22,501 nt of DNA from Ruminococcus sp. UBA4350 (GCA_002394125.1 DGSY01000079.1:1-22501); one strand, 5' to 3'; numbered from the stretch's first letter, positions 1 through 7,413 are shown. Made by a program: numbers and translations. The notes: generated from the letters alone by a model not told the origin.

Positions 1-30
1 GGGAAGAAACCCCGAAGGGGGTTGCTTCCT
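1..30. other. Hairpin at window edge
   Basis: Positions 2-6 pair with 25-29 and 8-13 pair with 18-23 around a GAAG loop, giving a strong stem. There is no T-run on the plus strand. It might be a terminator whose T-tract lies before position 1 on the minus strand, but that sequence is not in the window. Between it and the yfhO terminator (31-131) I see nothing codable. Confidence 0.3.
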
Positions 31-131
31 CCATTCACCGATCTTTCGCACCGCTGAATGCATAAATCATAAATCCAACCCCTTGCCGAAAACTCCCTGA
101 TTTATCCACTCCCAGACTGCGAAGCAGGAAC

Positions 132-165
132 AAAAAAACTTCCCGGCCGCTGCGAAACGGCCGGG
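132..165 (-). terminator. Intrinsic terminator of the YfhO-family gene
   Basis: On the minus strand an 8-bp GC-only stem (CCCGGCCG, 142-149, against CGGCCGGG, 158-165) is followed after two bases by a run of seven T (132-138). It lies 34 bases beyond the stop codon. A smaller 6-bp hairpin (181-197) sits between the stop and the terminator. Confidence 0.85.
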
Positions 166-199
166 ATGCTGTAAGGATCAAAACCGCAAAACGGTTTCC

Positions 200-3100
200 T
201 TATTTCTTGTTCAGGAGCTTCTTCTTCTGTTCGTCAAACTCCTCTTTCGTCAGGATGCCTTCATCCATCAGCTCTTTCAGCTTCCGCAGCTCATCGGCGA
301 CCATGTTCTCGGATATCTCCTCAATCTGTTTGGCCTGCTTTGCCTGCTCCGCCTTCTTAGCCCGTTCCAGAACCTCCGGCTCCGGATCGTCCTCATATTC
401 GAGCTCATAGATGCCCTTCTTGCGGTTCGCACGCATCTTCGCCAGAACCGCATTGTTGTCCCTGTCGTGGATATAGAACATCACCAGACAGAAGATGCCG
501 CAGGCAAGCGCAAAGAGTCCGGTCGTGAATCCGGGCGGCGTATAGCGCATCTTGACCGTATGCTCGCCCGGTGTGAGCTTGACACCGATCATCGCCTTGA
601 ACAGCGTCACATAATTGGACTTCACCTGCTTGCCGTCAATGACCTCCTCATAGGTGTAGGGCTGGCCGTCCACCCAGACCTTCCAGCCCGGTTCCGCCGG
701 GATCGAGGTCATCATGACCTGGCCTTCCTTCGCAGTGATCGTACCCTCCAGCGTTCTGCCGCCGCACTTGGTCAGATTCCACTGCTGCTCCTCTGCCTTG
801 AGCGTCTGGATATCCTGCTCAAAGAGATCGGAGTCAAAGTGCATGAAGAAGAAATCCTTGATGATCGTGTATTTCTCCTTCGTGCCGGCCGCATCGGTCA
901 GCAGCGTCATACGGAGCTGGAGCTGCTGTCCCTGCGGATAGGTGCCGAGATAGACGATCTTGTAGTTATCGGTCTCGAAGTATGCGCCGAGCGACTTCGC
1001 AGCGGAGCCGTCCACATTGTTCATCGGCTGGACTTCCTCATTCCACTGATCGGTCAGCCAGAGATTGACCTTGCTCTGGTTCTCCGTTTTGAAGAACATA
1101 TAGAGCGGTTCTGCGGTCTCGGTCTCAAGGAAGATATCGACGGTCGGGTCATCTGCGTGACTGCCGTCCTCTTTCTTGATCTCGCGGTAGTTGGTCTGGT
1201 TGCCGTAGGGCTCCGTATAGACCTGATTCAGCCGCATTTCCTTTGTGACGGTGAGCGGCTTGTAATACTTGTGCCAGTCATCGAAGCCGCCGCCCTGCGT
1301 AAAGGTCGTGTTGCCGCTGATCGTACTCATCAGGATATTCTGGCTGTTGAACGGGTTGTCATTGCCGAACGCATTGACGCGGAGAATATCCTCGCTGACC
1401 ATATAGCCGATGCCGAGGGCATTCGGATTCTTGTAGACGCCGACCTCGAATTCCTCCTCGGACTGCGATTTCGCCTTATCCGAGTAGACCTTCTGATAGG
1501 CCGCGCCGACCTCAAGGCCGTCCTCCGCGAGCTTATCCGCACGGAGAAGATTGGAGTTGTCGCCCTTGTCAAAGACATACTTGATGCCCAGCACCGAGTC
1601 TGCGATCGGCGTGCAGCCGTCATAGCGGGAATAATAGGTGCTGGCTGCATAGCCCATTGTTTCGATATAGGTCAGGATCTTCGCGTTCATGACCGAGCTG
1701 GAGTGCGTAATGCCGCGCAGCTTAAAGCCGGCATCGTCATTGACGGTACGCGTATAGGTCTTCTCAGCGCGGTAGAAGCCGCCGTCGTATTCATAGAGCC
1801 TGTCTACCATTTCGCGTCCGGAGGTAACATATTCGCGGTAGGATTTTCTGGAGGAATACGAGACCTCCTTGTGAATCGCGGTGAATTCGCATTTTGCATT
1901 GTAGGTCAGCTCGACGCTGACGACCGCCAGCAGACCGACCATGACCGCGACCGACATTCCCTTTGTGGGATTCTTCTTTGTCAGCAGATAGACGAAGAAG
2001 CAGTAGATCGCGAGGAACAGCAGCGTCAGCCAGACCGAGCGGAATGCATCGAGATACACAGCGCCCTTCTGGTCAACGAGCATCCGGTTATGCTCATTGA
2101 TGAGCTTGTCCGCGCCCAGACCGACATAATGGTTGACGATCATGAGGAAGACGAAGAAGCCGCCGTAGCTCGCCGCAATATGCCAGCTCTTGATATTCTG
2201 CGCATAGTGCAGCACATTCGCCGCCATGCTCAGCATCACGAAGGAGAATACGAAGGAATAGCGGAAGGGCAGCCAGTTCGGCATCTGTCCGCCGTGCCAG
2301 AGCATATCAATCGGACGCACCATCATGCAGATGAACAGCGATGCCAGCAGGAACGCATAACCGAGCTTTTTCTTCAGCGGCACGCGCTTGTTCAGGAAGT
2401 AGAGCGGCATACAGAGCGCCGCGAGCGCACCGCAGTAGATCTCCGGCTTACCCTGCACATTGACCGAGCTGTACTGATTGACGCAGGTGAACTGCGCAAT
2501 GAAGTCCAGCACATTGAACTGGCTCTTGTAGCTCCAGTCCGGCGTGGTGAAGTCGAATTTACCGAGCGCCAGTGCGTTGTAGACCGGCAGGATCATGAAT
2601 GCCGCACAGCAGAGCGCCACAGCAGTCGCATAGGCCATGCGCAGGAAGGTCATGAGTGCATTCTTTCTTTCCTTAGCCGTCTTGAATTTGATCTTGTCCG
2701 AGCCGAAGAAGAAATAATAGACGAAATACAGTCCCGTGAAGATGCAGCACATGAAGCCGATATAGAAGTTTGCGACGCACATCAGTGCCAGCGGGATGAT
2801 ATAATTGAGTTTTCTGCCGTCGTCGATCAGATACTCCACGCCGAGCGCGATGAACGGCAGGAACACAAGTCCGTCCAGCCACATCGGGTCGATCGTCTGA
2901 ATGATGCCGTAGGCACACATACCGAACATCGTGCCGAGCATCACACCCATCAGCGGGGTGACGTGCTTCGATTTCCGCGCATAGTAGCAGAATGCAAGCG
3001 AAGCCGTACCGAGCTTTGCGAGGATCATGATGAGCAGCGCACCGAGGATCATCGTCCGCGGCAGCAGGATCACGATCAGCGTAAAGGGCGAAGCCAGATA

Positions 3101-3409
3101 GTAGCCGATGACGCCCTGGAAGCCGCCGGAGAGATTGCGCGACCAGTTGTAGAGAATGCTGCCGTCGCCGTGGAATGCATCGCGGAGCGTCTCAAAATAA
3201 TAGACATACTGTCCATTCAGGTCGAGACAGAGCACAGAATGCTCACCCGCGGGATACAATCCGAATATCAGGTATGCAATGTAGATGAGTGCAACCGGCA
3301 GGAAGAACGCAAGGATATAGCACCAGTTGCGTGAAAACCAGCCGGCGATCCCGCCCCCGGCAGCAGGGGCGGCTGATGCCGCAGCCGGTTTTGACGATTT
3401 GTTTGCCAT
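200..3409 (-). CDS. YfhO family polytopic membrane protein with C-terminal SHOCT-like tail
   Basis: This encodes a 1069-residue integral membrane protein resembling the YfhO family, large GT-C-fold-like proteins thought to act in cell-surface glycosylation; the substrate here is unknown. I chose the ATG at 3409 because AAAGGAGGT lies just upstream; the open frame extends 47 codons further but has no ribosome site. A Ala/Ser/Pro-rich stretch precedes the first membrane segment (about residues 28-52). A DLNGQYVYYFETLRDAF motif follows, matching the family's conserved first extracytoplasmic loop, then about a dozen hydrophobic segments to about residue 500. A long soluble domain follows, then one more membrane segment near residue 985. 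The last 30 residues (ELRKLKELMDEGILTKEEF and on to the Lys-rich end) look like a SHOCT domain, which is unusual on this family. It is a single-gene unit with its own promoter and terminator. Family assignment is fairly sure; function is not. Confidence 0.85.
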   Translation of the reverse strand: MANKSSKPAAASAAPAAGGGIAGWFSRNWCYILAFFLPVALIYIAYLIFGLYPAGEHSVLCLDLNGQYVYYFETLRDAFHGDGSILYNWSRNLSGGFQGVIGYYLASPFTLIVILLPRTMILGALLIMILAKLGTASLAFCYYARKSKHVTPLMGVMLGTMFGMCAYGIIQTIDPMWLDGLVFLPFIALGVEYLIDDGRKLNYIIPLALMCVANFYIGFMCCIFTGLYFVYYFFFGSDKIKFKTAKERKNALMTFLRMAYATAVALCCAAFMILPVYNALALGKFDFTTPDWSYKSQFNVLDFIAQFTCVNQYSSVNVQGKPEIYCGALAALCMPLYFLNKRVPLKKKLGYAFLLASLFICMMVRPIDMLWHGGQMPNWLPFRYSFVFSFVMLSMAANVLHYAQNIKSWHIAASYGGFFVFLMIVNHYVGLGADKLINEHNRMLVDQKGAVYLDAFRSVWLTLLFLAIYCFFVYLLTKKNPTKGMSVAVMVGLLAVVSVELTYNAKCEFTAIHKEVSYSSRKSYREYVTSGREMVDRLYEYDGGFYRAEKTYTRTVNDDAGFKLRGITHSSSVMNAKILTYIETMGYAASTYYSRYDGCTPIADSVLGIKYVFDKGDNSNLLRADKLAEDGLEVGAAYQKVYSDKAKSQSEEEFEVGVYKNPNALGIGYMVSEDILRVNAFGNDNPFNSQNILMSTISGNTTFTQGGGFDDWHKYYKPLTVTKEMRLNQVYTEPYGNQTNYREIKKEDGSHADDPTVDIFLETETAEPLYMFFKTENQSKVNLWLTDQWNEEVQPMNNVDGSAAKSLGAYFETDNYKIVYLGTYPQGQQLQLRMTLLTDAAGTKEKYTIIKDFFFMHFDSDLFEQDIQTLKAEEQQWNLTKCGGRTLEGTITAKEGQVMMTSIPAEPGWKVWVDGQPYTYEEVIDGKQVKSNYVTLFKAMIGVKLTPGEHTVKMRYTPPGFTTGLFALACGIFCLVMFYIHDRDNNAVLAKMRANRKKGIYELEYEDDPEPEVLERAKKAEQAKQAKQIEEISENMVADELRKLKELMDEGILTKEEFDEQKKKLLNKK

Positions 3410-3427
3410 GAAATACCTCCTTTTGGC

Positions 3428-3445
3428 TTGTTCGGGGCCGAACAA
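3428..3445. repeat. Perfect inverted repeat in the yfhO 5' leader
   Basis: TTGTTCGG and CCGAACAA face each other across GG. The repeat lies between the promoter -10 box and the ribosome binding site, so it could be an operator or a short RNA hairpin that controls translation. I do not recognise it as a known regulator site; it has the wrong polarity for the GAAC-N4-GTTC LexA box. Confidence 0.5.
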
Positions 3446-3460
3446 AATGCATACCCTTTT

Positions 3461-3489
3461 ATTATACATGATTCCGCCGATTTTTACAA
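3461..3489 (-). promoter_or_regulatory. Sigma-A type promoter of the YfhO-family gene
   Basis: On the minus strand TTGTAA (3484-3489), a 17-base spacer and a perfect TATAAT (3461-3466) stand 51 bases upstream of the ATG. It lies just downstream of the rubrerythrin terminator, so the two genes are separately transcribed. Confidence 0.75.
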
Positions 3490-3500
3490 GGGGTTTTCCG

Positions 3501-3562
3501 AAAAAAATCTGCGCGGCGGTATGCTGCACAGCAAAAAGGCTGCGCAGCATACCGCCGCGCAG
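3501..3562 (-). terminator. Intrinsic terminator of rubrerythrin
   Basis: A perfect 19-bp inverted repeat (3509-3527 against 3544-3562, 16-base loop) is followed on the minus strand by a T-run (3501-3507). The stem is unusually long. It lies 34 bases after the rubrerythrin stop and ends 12 bases before the yfhO -35 box. Confidence 0.85.
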
Positions 3563-3596
3563 CCTTCCGGATTATAATATCGTATTGCGCCGCCGA

Positions 3597-4136
3597 TCAG
3601 TAGTTCTCGGCGCGGAGCTTGAAATATGCCTGCGGATGTGCGCAGACCGGGCACATCTTCGGCGCGTTCTTGCCGATGACGATGTGGCCGCAGTTGGAAC
3701 ATTCCCAGATCATATCGCCGTCGCGGGAGAAGACCAGACCGCCCTCGACATTCGCCAGCAGCTTGCGGTAGCGCTCCTCATGCGCCTTCTCGATCTTGCC
3801 GACCATCTCAAAGAGCGCGGCGATGCGGGTGAAGCCCTCCTCCTTCGCGACCTTCGCGAATTCGACATACATATCCGTCCACTCATAGTTCTCGCCGTCC
3901 GCAGCAGCCTTGAGGTTCTCGATCGTATCCGGCACCTCGCCGCCGTGCAGCTCCTTGAACCAGAGCTTTGCGTGTTCCTTCTCGTTGTTCGCGGTCTCCT
4001 CGAAGATCTCCGCGATCTGGACATAGCCCTCCTTGCGTGCCTTGGATGCAAAGTAGGTATACTTGTTTCTTGCCTGCGATTCGCCTGCGAAGGCTGCCTG
4101 CAGATTCGCTTCGGTTCTTGAGCCCTTCAGTTCCAT
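3597..4136 (-). CDS. rbr: Rubrerythrin
   Basis: Rubrerythrin is a cytoplasmic non-haem iron protein that reduces hydrogen peroxide in anaerobes, receiving electrons through its rubredoxin domain. The 179-residue product has the usual layout. An N-terminal ferritin-like four-helix bundle carries diiron ligands in GESQARNKY (Glu19), ANNEKEHA (Glu52, His55), GENYEW (Glu82/Glu85) and KIEKAHEERY (Glu116/His119). A C-terminal rubredoxin-type site has Cys146-x2-Cys149 and Cys162-x2-Cys165. Length and domain order match classical short rubrerythrins of Clostridia. The start is set by TAAGGAGGA a few bases upstream. It is monocistronic, with its own promoter and a long terminator, and is divergent from aspS. 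Control by the peroxide sensor PerR is common for this family, but I found only a weak half-site-like TATAAT-A-ATA, which may simply be the -10 box. Confidence 0.96.
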   Translation of the reverse strand: MELKGSRTEANLQAAFAGESQARNKYTYFASKARKEGYVQIAEIFEETANNEKEHAKLWFKELHGGEVPDTIENLKAAADGENYEWTDMYVEFAKVAKEEGFTRIAALFEMVGKIEKAHEERYRKLLANVEGGLVFSRDGDMIWECSNCGHIVIGKNAPKMCPVCAHPQAYFKLRAENY

Positions 4137-4217
4137 AATGTGTTCCTCCTTAAATAATAGTATGGTTTTGGGAATTGGTCAGATGTCCGCGCATTGCATT
4201 CGGCACATCTTCCTATT

Positions 4218-4245
4218 ATTATAGCATAAAATCAGAAAAAGTCAA
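4218..4245 (-). promoter_or_regulatory. Sigma-A type promoter of rubrerythrin
   Basis: Minus strand TTGACT (4240-4245), a 16-base spacer, and TATAAT (4218-4223), about 80 bases upstream of the rubrerythrin ATG. Confidence 0.75.
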
Positions 4246-4279
4246 TGAATTTTTTGTGAAAATCGGAAAATTTGAGTAT

Positions 4280-4305
4280 GCGGAATTTCGCACGCGAAAA
4301 TCCGC
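4280..4305. repeat. 26-bp near-perfect inverted repeat abutting the aspS promoter
   Basis: GCGGA-A-TTTCGC faces GCGAAA-A-TCCGC across AC; 12 of 13 symmetric positions pair. It ends on the base before the aspS -35 box and lies between two divergent promoters, a typical place for an operator. No regulator is recognised. Confidence 0.5.
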
Positions 4306-4334
4306 TTGACAAATCCCGCAAAATCGAATAAAAT
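4306..4334 (+). promoter_or_regulatory. Sigma-A type promoter of the aspS T-box transcript
   Basis: A perfect TTGACA (4306-4311), a 17-base spacer and TAAAAT (4329-4334). Transcription would start near 4341, just before the T-box leader. Confidence 0.85.
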
Positions 4335-4340
4335 AGAGTG

Positions 4341-4578
4341 CAGGAGACCCGACGCCCCACGGAAATCCGGTCAGAGAGTATGCGCCGCAGGCTGAAAGCG
4401 CATTCCGGAGAGTATCGGCACCGGCAACACTCCCGCGCTCATGACAGAGCGCCCATTTCGCCCCAAAAAGAGTGAACCCGTTTCCGGACGGGTTAAATCG
4501 GGTGGCACCGCGGGTTTTCGTATACGGAATTCTCGTCCCGAAGCAGTCTGTATGAACAGACAGCTTTGGGGCGTTTTT
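4341..4578 (+). promoter_or_regulatory. T-box riboswitch leader of aspS
   Basis: The leader holds the T-box core GGGTGGCACCGCGG (4500-4513) and the matching downstream CTCGTCCCG strand (4532-4540) of the antiterminator. The competing terminator follows at 4535-4578. The acceptor-binding bulge reads TGGC, so its variable base C would pair with discriminator G73, as in tRNA-Asp and tRNA-Asn. Upstream are a Stem I-like region with AGAGAG (4373-4378), a distal helix ATGCGC/GCGCAT (4380-4385, 4398-4403) and a basal GGAG/CTCC pair (4343-4346, 4430-4433). Hairpins at 4435-4452 and 4475-4494 separate Stem I from the core. Immediately before the basal 3' strand is AAC-A (4426-4429), where a specifier codon should be. 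This would read tRNA-Asn. Stem I folds imperfectly by eye, so the specifier call is tentative; the T-box itself is clear. Confidence 0.9.
4535..4578 (+). terminator. Regulated terminator of the aspS T-box
   Basis: GTCCCGAAGC (4535-4544) and GTCTGT (4546-4551) pair with ACAGAC (4556-4561) and GCTTTGGGGC (4563-4572) around a short loop. TTTTT follows at 4574-4578. The 5' strand overlaps the antiterminator sequence, so the two structures exclude each other. Confidence 0.85.
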
Positions 4579-4627
4579 ATGTCAGGCAGTCCGCCGGGAC
4601 TGCAAATCATGCAAGGAGGATATGTCA

Positions 4628-6373
4628 ATGTACCGTACTGTAATGTGCAATGATCTGCGCCCTGAAAACATCGGGCAGACCGTTTCGCTCGCCGGCTGGG
4701 TCGATACGATCCGCGACCACGGCGGCGTGCTGTTCCTCGCCCTGCGCGATGAGACCGGCATCACACAGGTCGTCTTTCACGACGATTCGATGCTCAAAGG
4801 TATCGGCAGAGAGTGTGTGATCTCCGTGACCGGCAAGGTCGTCGAGCGCGATGCCGAGACCGTCGATCCGAAGCTCGCGACCGGTCTGGTCGAGGTGCTG
4901 GTCGAGAAAATGGAGCTGCTCGGCCCGTCGAAGTCGATGCTGCCGTTCATTCCGGCAGAGTCGCTCGATACCCGCGAGGAGGTTCGCCTCAAGTACCGCT
5001 ATCTCGACCTCAGAAATCCGAAGATCCACGAGAACATCATCCTGCGCTCGAAGGTCATCACCTATCTGCGCCGCAAGATGGAGGATCTCGGCTTTCTCGA
5101 TATCCAGACGCCGATCCTGACCGCAAGCTCACCGGAGGGCGCACGCGACTTCCTTGTCCCCAGCAGAAAGCATAAGGGCAAGTTCTATGCGCTCCCGCAG
5201 GCACCGCAGCAGTTCAAGCAGCTGCTCATGGTCTCCGGCTTCAACAAGTATTATCAGATCGCGCCCTGCTTCCGCGATGAGGATGCCCGTCAGGACAGAT
5301 CGCCCGGAGAATTCTATCAGCTTGACTTTGAAATGGCATTCGCAACGCAGGACGAAGTCCTCGCTGTATGCGAAAAGGTCATCTCCGAGACCTTCCGCGA
5401 ATTCAAGCCGGATGCTGTTATCTCGGATGCACCGTTCGAGCGCATCACTTACCGCGATGCGATGCTGAAATACGGCTCGGATAAGCCCGATCTCCGCAAT
5501 CCGCTGACGATCATTGATCTGACGGATTTCTTTGCAAATGTCGATTTCCCGATCTTCAAGGGGAAGCCGGTGCGCGGCATCGTCGCGGACTGCGCCGGAT
5601 GCTCGAAGAAATTCTTTGAGGATTCGCTGAAATTTGCGACCTCGATCGGCATGAAGGGTCTCGGCTATCTGACCGCCGTCGAAGGACAGGCGAATTTCAA
5701 GGGCCCGATCGACAAATTCCTCTCCGACGAGCAGCGTGACGAGATCCGCAAAATTTCCGGCATCAGGGACGGCGAGACCGTGTTCTTCATCTCCGACAAG
5801 AAGGGCATTGTGGACAATTACGCCGGACAGATCCGGAACTGGCTCGGCGAGCGGCTTGATCTGCTGGAGAAGAACGCATTCCGCTTCTGCTTCGTCGTCG
5901 ATTTCCCGATGTACGAGATCAACGAGGAAACGCATAAGCTCGACTTTACGCACAATCCGTTCTCTATGCCGCAGGGCGGTCTGGATGCGCTCGAAAATCA
6001 GGATCCGCTGGAGATCCTCGCATATCAGTATGACCTCGTCTGCAACGGCATTGAGCTGGCCTCCGGCGCTGTCCGCAACCACAGCGTTGACATCATGAAG
6101 AAGGCGTTCGCGCTCGCAGGCTATACCGAGGAGGAGCTGGCCGCACGGTTCTCCGCGCTCTATACCGCATTCCAGTACGGCGCACCGCCCCACGCAGGCA
6201 TGGCGCCCGGCATCGACCGCATGATCATGCTGCTGGCCGATACCGAGACGATCCGCAATGTCATCGCATTCCCGCTCAACGGCAATGCGCAGGATCTTCT
6301 GCTCGGCGCACCGTCGCAGGTCACAGAGCAGCAGCTCAGAGAAGCGAATATCCAGATCCGCGAGGAAGCGTGA
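4628..6373 (+). CDS. aspS: Aspartyl-tRNA synthetase, possibly non-discriminating
   Basis: A class II aminoacyl-tRNA synthetase that charges tRNA-Asp in the cytoplasm. The 581-residue protein has an N-terminal OB-fold anticodon domain (about 1-105). The catalytic core has motif 2 FRDEDARQDRSPGEFYQLDFE (215-235) and motif 3 GAPPHAGMAPGIDR (518-531). The bacterial GAD insertion lies between them. I start at 4628 because AAGGAGG (4613-4619) is 8 bases upstream; an ATG at 4622 is too close. SPGEFYQLD, HNPFSMPQGG and APGIDR differ from the E. coli forms (RQPEFTQID, HHPFTSP, AFGLDR). They match, from memory, a subtype common in alphaproteobacteria. The OB domain has RDHGG with His31, where E. coli has RRRDLG. 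That His is associated with non-discriminating enzymes, which also charge tRNA-Asn with Asp for later amidation by GatCAB. Regulated by the T-box leader. Identity is certain; specificity is inference. Confidence 0.97.
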   Translation: MYRTVMCNDLRPENIGQTVSLAGWVDTIRDHGGVLFLALRDETGITQVVFHDDSMLKGIGRECVISVTGKVVERDAETVDPKLATGLVEVLVEKMELLGPSKSMLPFIPAESLDTREEVRLKYRYLDLRNPKIHENIILRSKVITYLRRKMEDLGFLDIQTPILTASSPEGARDFLVPSRKHKGKFYALPQAPQQFKQLLMVSGFNKYYQIAPCFRDEDARQDRSPGEFYQLDFEMAFATQDEVLAVCEKVISETFREFKPDAVISDAPFERITYRDAMLKYGSDKPDLRNPLTIIDLTDFFANVDFPIFKGKPVRGIVADCAGCSKKFFEDSLKFATSIGMKGLGYLTAVEGQANFKGPIDKFLSDEQRDEIRKISGIRDGETVFFISDKKGIVDNYAGQIRNWLGERLDLLEKNAFRFCFVVDFPMYEINEETHKLDFTHNPFSMPQGGLDALENQDPLEILAYQYDLVCNGIELASGAVRNHSVDIMKKAFALAGYTEEELAARFSALYTAFQYGAPPHAGMAPGIDRMIMLLADTETIRNVIAFPLNGNAQDLLLGAPSQVTEQQLREANIQIREEA

Positions 6374-6394
6374 CCGGAAAAATACAATACGCGG

Positions 6395-6431
6395 GATCCC
6401 TCTGCGTACAGCGCGGAGGGATCTGCATTTT
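6395..6431 (+). terminator. Terminator or attenuator between aspS and the next gene
   Basis: GATCCCTCTGCG (6395-6406) pairs with CGCGGAGGGATC (6412-6423) around TACAG. The tail, TGCATTTT, is only moderately T-rich. It may end aspS transcripts or only reduce read-through, since no promoter is evident before the following gene. Confidence 0.6.
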
Positions 6432-6447
6432 GAGAGGATGATACAGC

Positions 6448-7368
6448 GTGCAGGATGAACCGAAGAAAATGCAGGAGGATCCGGGCGAAAAGCACCGGAC
6501 GACCGAAAGCTCCGCGCTGCGCAATGCATGGGAGATCGAAGCGAAGGCACGCCGCGAGGCCGAGCTGAAGGAGCGTGAACGGCAGGCTGCCGAGGCCGAG
6601 GCCGCTTATCAGGCGCGTGAGGAATATGCCAAGGAGCTGGCCGAGGAAAAAGTCGATCTGATCCGCCTGAAACAGGGCGTCATCTCGGACAGCGACAAGG
6701 TTTTCCGTGAGGAGGAGCCCGAAAAGCATTACACCGTCTGGCAGAAGATCGGCAACTGGTTTTATCATGCGAAATGGTGGCTGGGCATCGCGACATTCAT
6801 CGGACTGGTCGCCGCCTTCCTGATCTATGACTTCGTGACGCGTGTCGATCCGGATGTACGCGTGCTGCTGCTCACGGACTGTCCGGCGCTCTATGCGCAG
6901 ACCGAGCAGCTCAATGCGTGGCTGAGTGACAAATGCATCGACTATAACGACGACAAAAAGGTCATCGCGGAAACGGTATATATTCCGGTCTCAAAGGAGT
7001 CTATGGAGAACAGCGGCAACTATTCCGCGGCGTATAATTCGCAGCTGCTCGTGCAGTTTCAGACCAGCACCTGTATGCTCGTTCTGGTCGATCCGGAGGC
7101 GGAGAAATATTTGCAGCCGGAGGATATGTTCCTCGACATGACGAAAATCTATCCCGACTGCCCCTATGCAGAGGGACACCGGCTTCTCATCGACGGCACG
7201 AATTTCGCGGAGCTGATCGGCATGACGGAGCCGCTGCACAAGGGAACCTATCTGACGCTGCGCATTCCTGCGGAGAATATGAATACGCAGGAGGAGAATC
7301 AGGAGGCCTATGACCGCGCAAAGGCACTGCTCGACAGCATCCTCGAAGAACTGAAGCCCGTATCATAA
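6448..7368 (+). CDS. Single-pass membrane protein of unknown function with coiled-coil N-terminus
   Basis: I do not recognise a family. The 306-residue protein begins with about 100 highly charged residues, with a likely Ala/Glu/Arg coiled coil at about 26-75. One membrane segment follows (about 110-130, WWLGIATFIGLVAAFLIYDF), then a C-terminal domain of about 175 residues, presumably outside the cell. By the positive-inside rule the coiled coil is cytoplasmic. The start is GTG at 6448, with GAGAGG (6432-6437) 10 bases upstream. The ATG at 6438 is in another frame and stops at once; the next in-frame ATG (residue 8) has no better ribosome site. The gene lies 74 bases after aspS, beyond a hairpin, with no clear promoter, so it is probably co-transcribed by read-through. 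A strong terminator follows. Codon use matches its neighbours. Confidence 0.8.
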   Translation: MQDEPKKMQEDPGEKHRTTESSALRNAWEIEAKARREAELKERERQAAEAEAAYQAREEYAKELAEEKVDLIRLKQGVISDSDKVFREEEPEKHYTVWQKIGNWFYHAKWWLGIATFIGLVAAFLIYDFVTRVDPDVRVLLLTDCPALYAQTEQLNAWLSDKCIDYNDDKKVIAETVYIPVSKESMENSGNYSAAYNSQLLVQFQTSTCMLVLVDPEAEKYLQPEDMFLDMTKIYPDCPYAEGHRLLIDGTNFAELIGMTEPLHKGTYLTLRIPAENMNTQEENQEAYDRAKALLDSILEELKPVS

Positions 7369-7373
7369 ACAGC

Positions 7374-7410
7374 AAGGCCCGGAAGCGCTTGGCTTCCGGG
7401 CCTTCATTTT
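7374..7410. terminator. Strong terminator between convergent units
   Basis: A 13-bp perfect stem (AAGGCCCGGAAGC, 7374-7386, against 7392-7404) with a 5-base loop and CATTTT on the plus strand. It closes the aspS unit and may also end the convergent feo operon, though the minus-strand side is poor in T. Confidence 0.8.
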
Positions 7411-7413
7411 GGC

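Noticed and set aside
467..3334. A 955-codon open frame antisense to the YfhO gene
   Set aside because: No ribosome site, low-complexity charged product, no family likeness. It is a codon-bias shadow in GC-rich DNA.
4214..4223. PerR box at the rubrerythrin promoter
   Set aside because: Only one half-site resembles the consensus, and it is also the -10 box.
4435..4452. GAC in the loop of the GCGCTC/GAGCGC hairpin as the T-box specifier (Asp)
   Set aside because: It lies in a hairpin after the basal Stem I strand, the wrong place for a specifier. Kept in mind because Stem I folds imperfectly by eye.
4441..4653. A 70-codon plus-strand frame in the aspS leader
   Set aside because: It covers the T-box core and terminator, has no ribosome site, and is explained by the riboswitch.
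5129..6550. A 473-codon frame antisense to aspS
   Set aside because: Overlaps a certain gene, and the product has no domain pattern.
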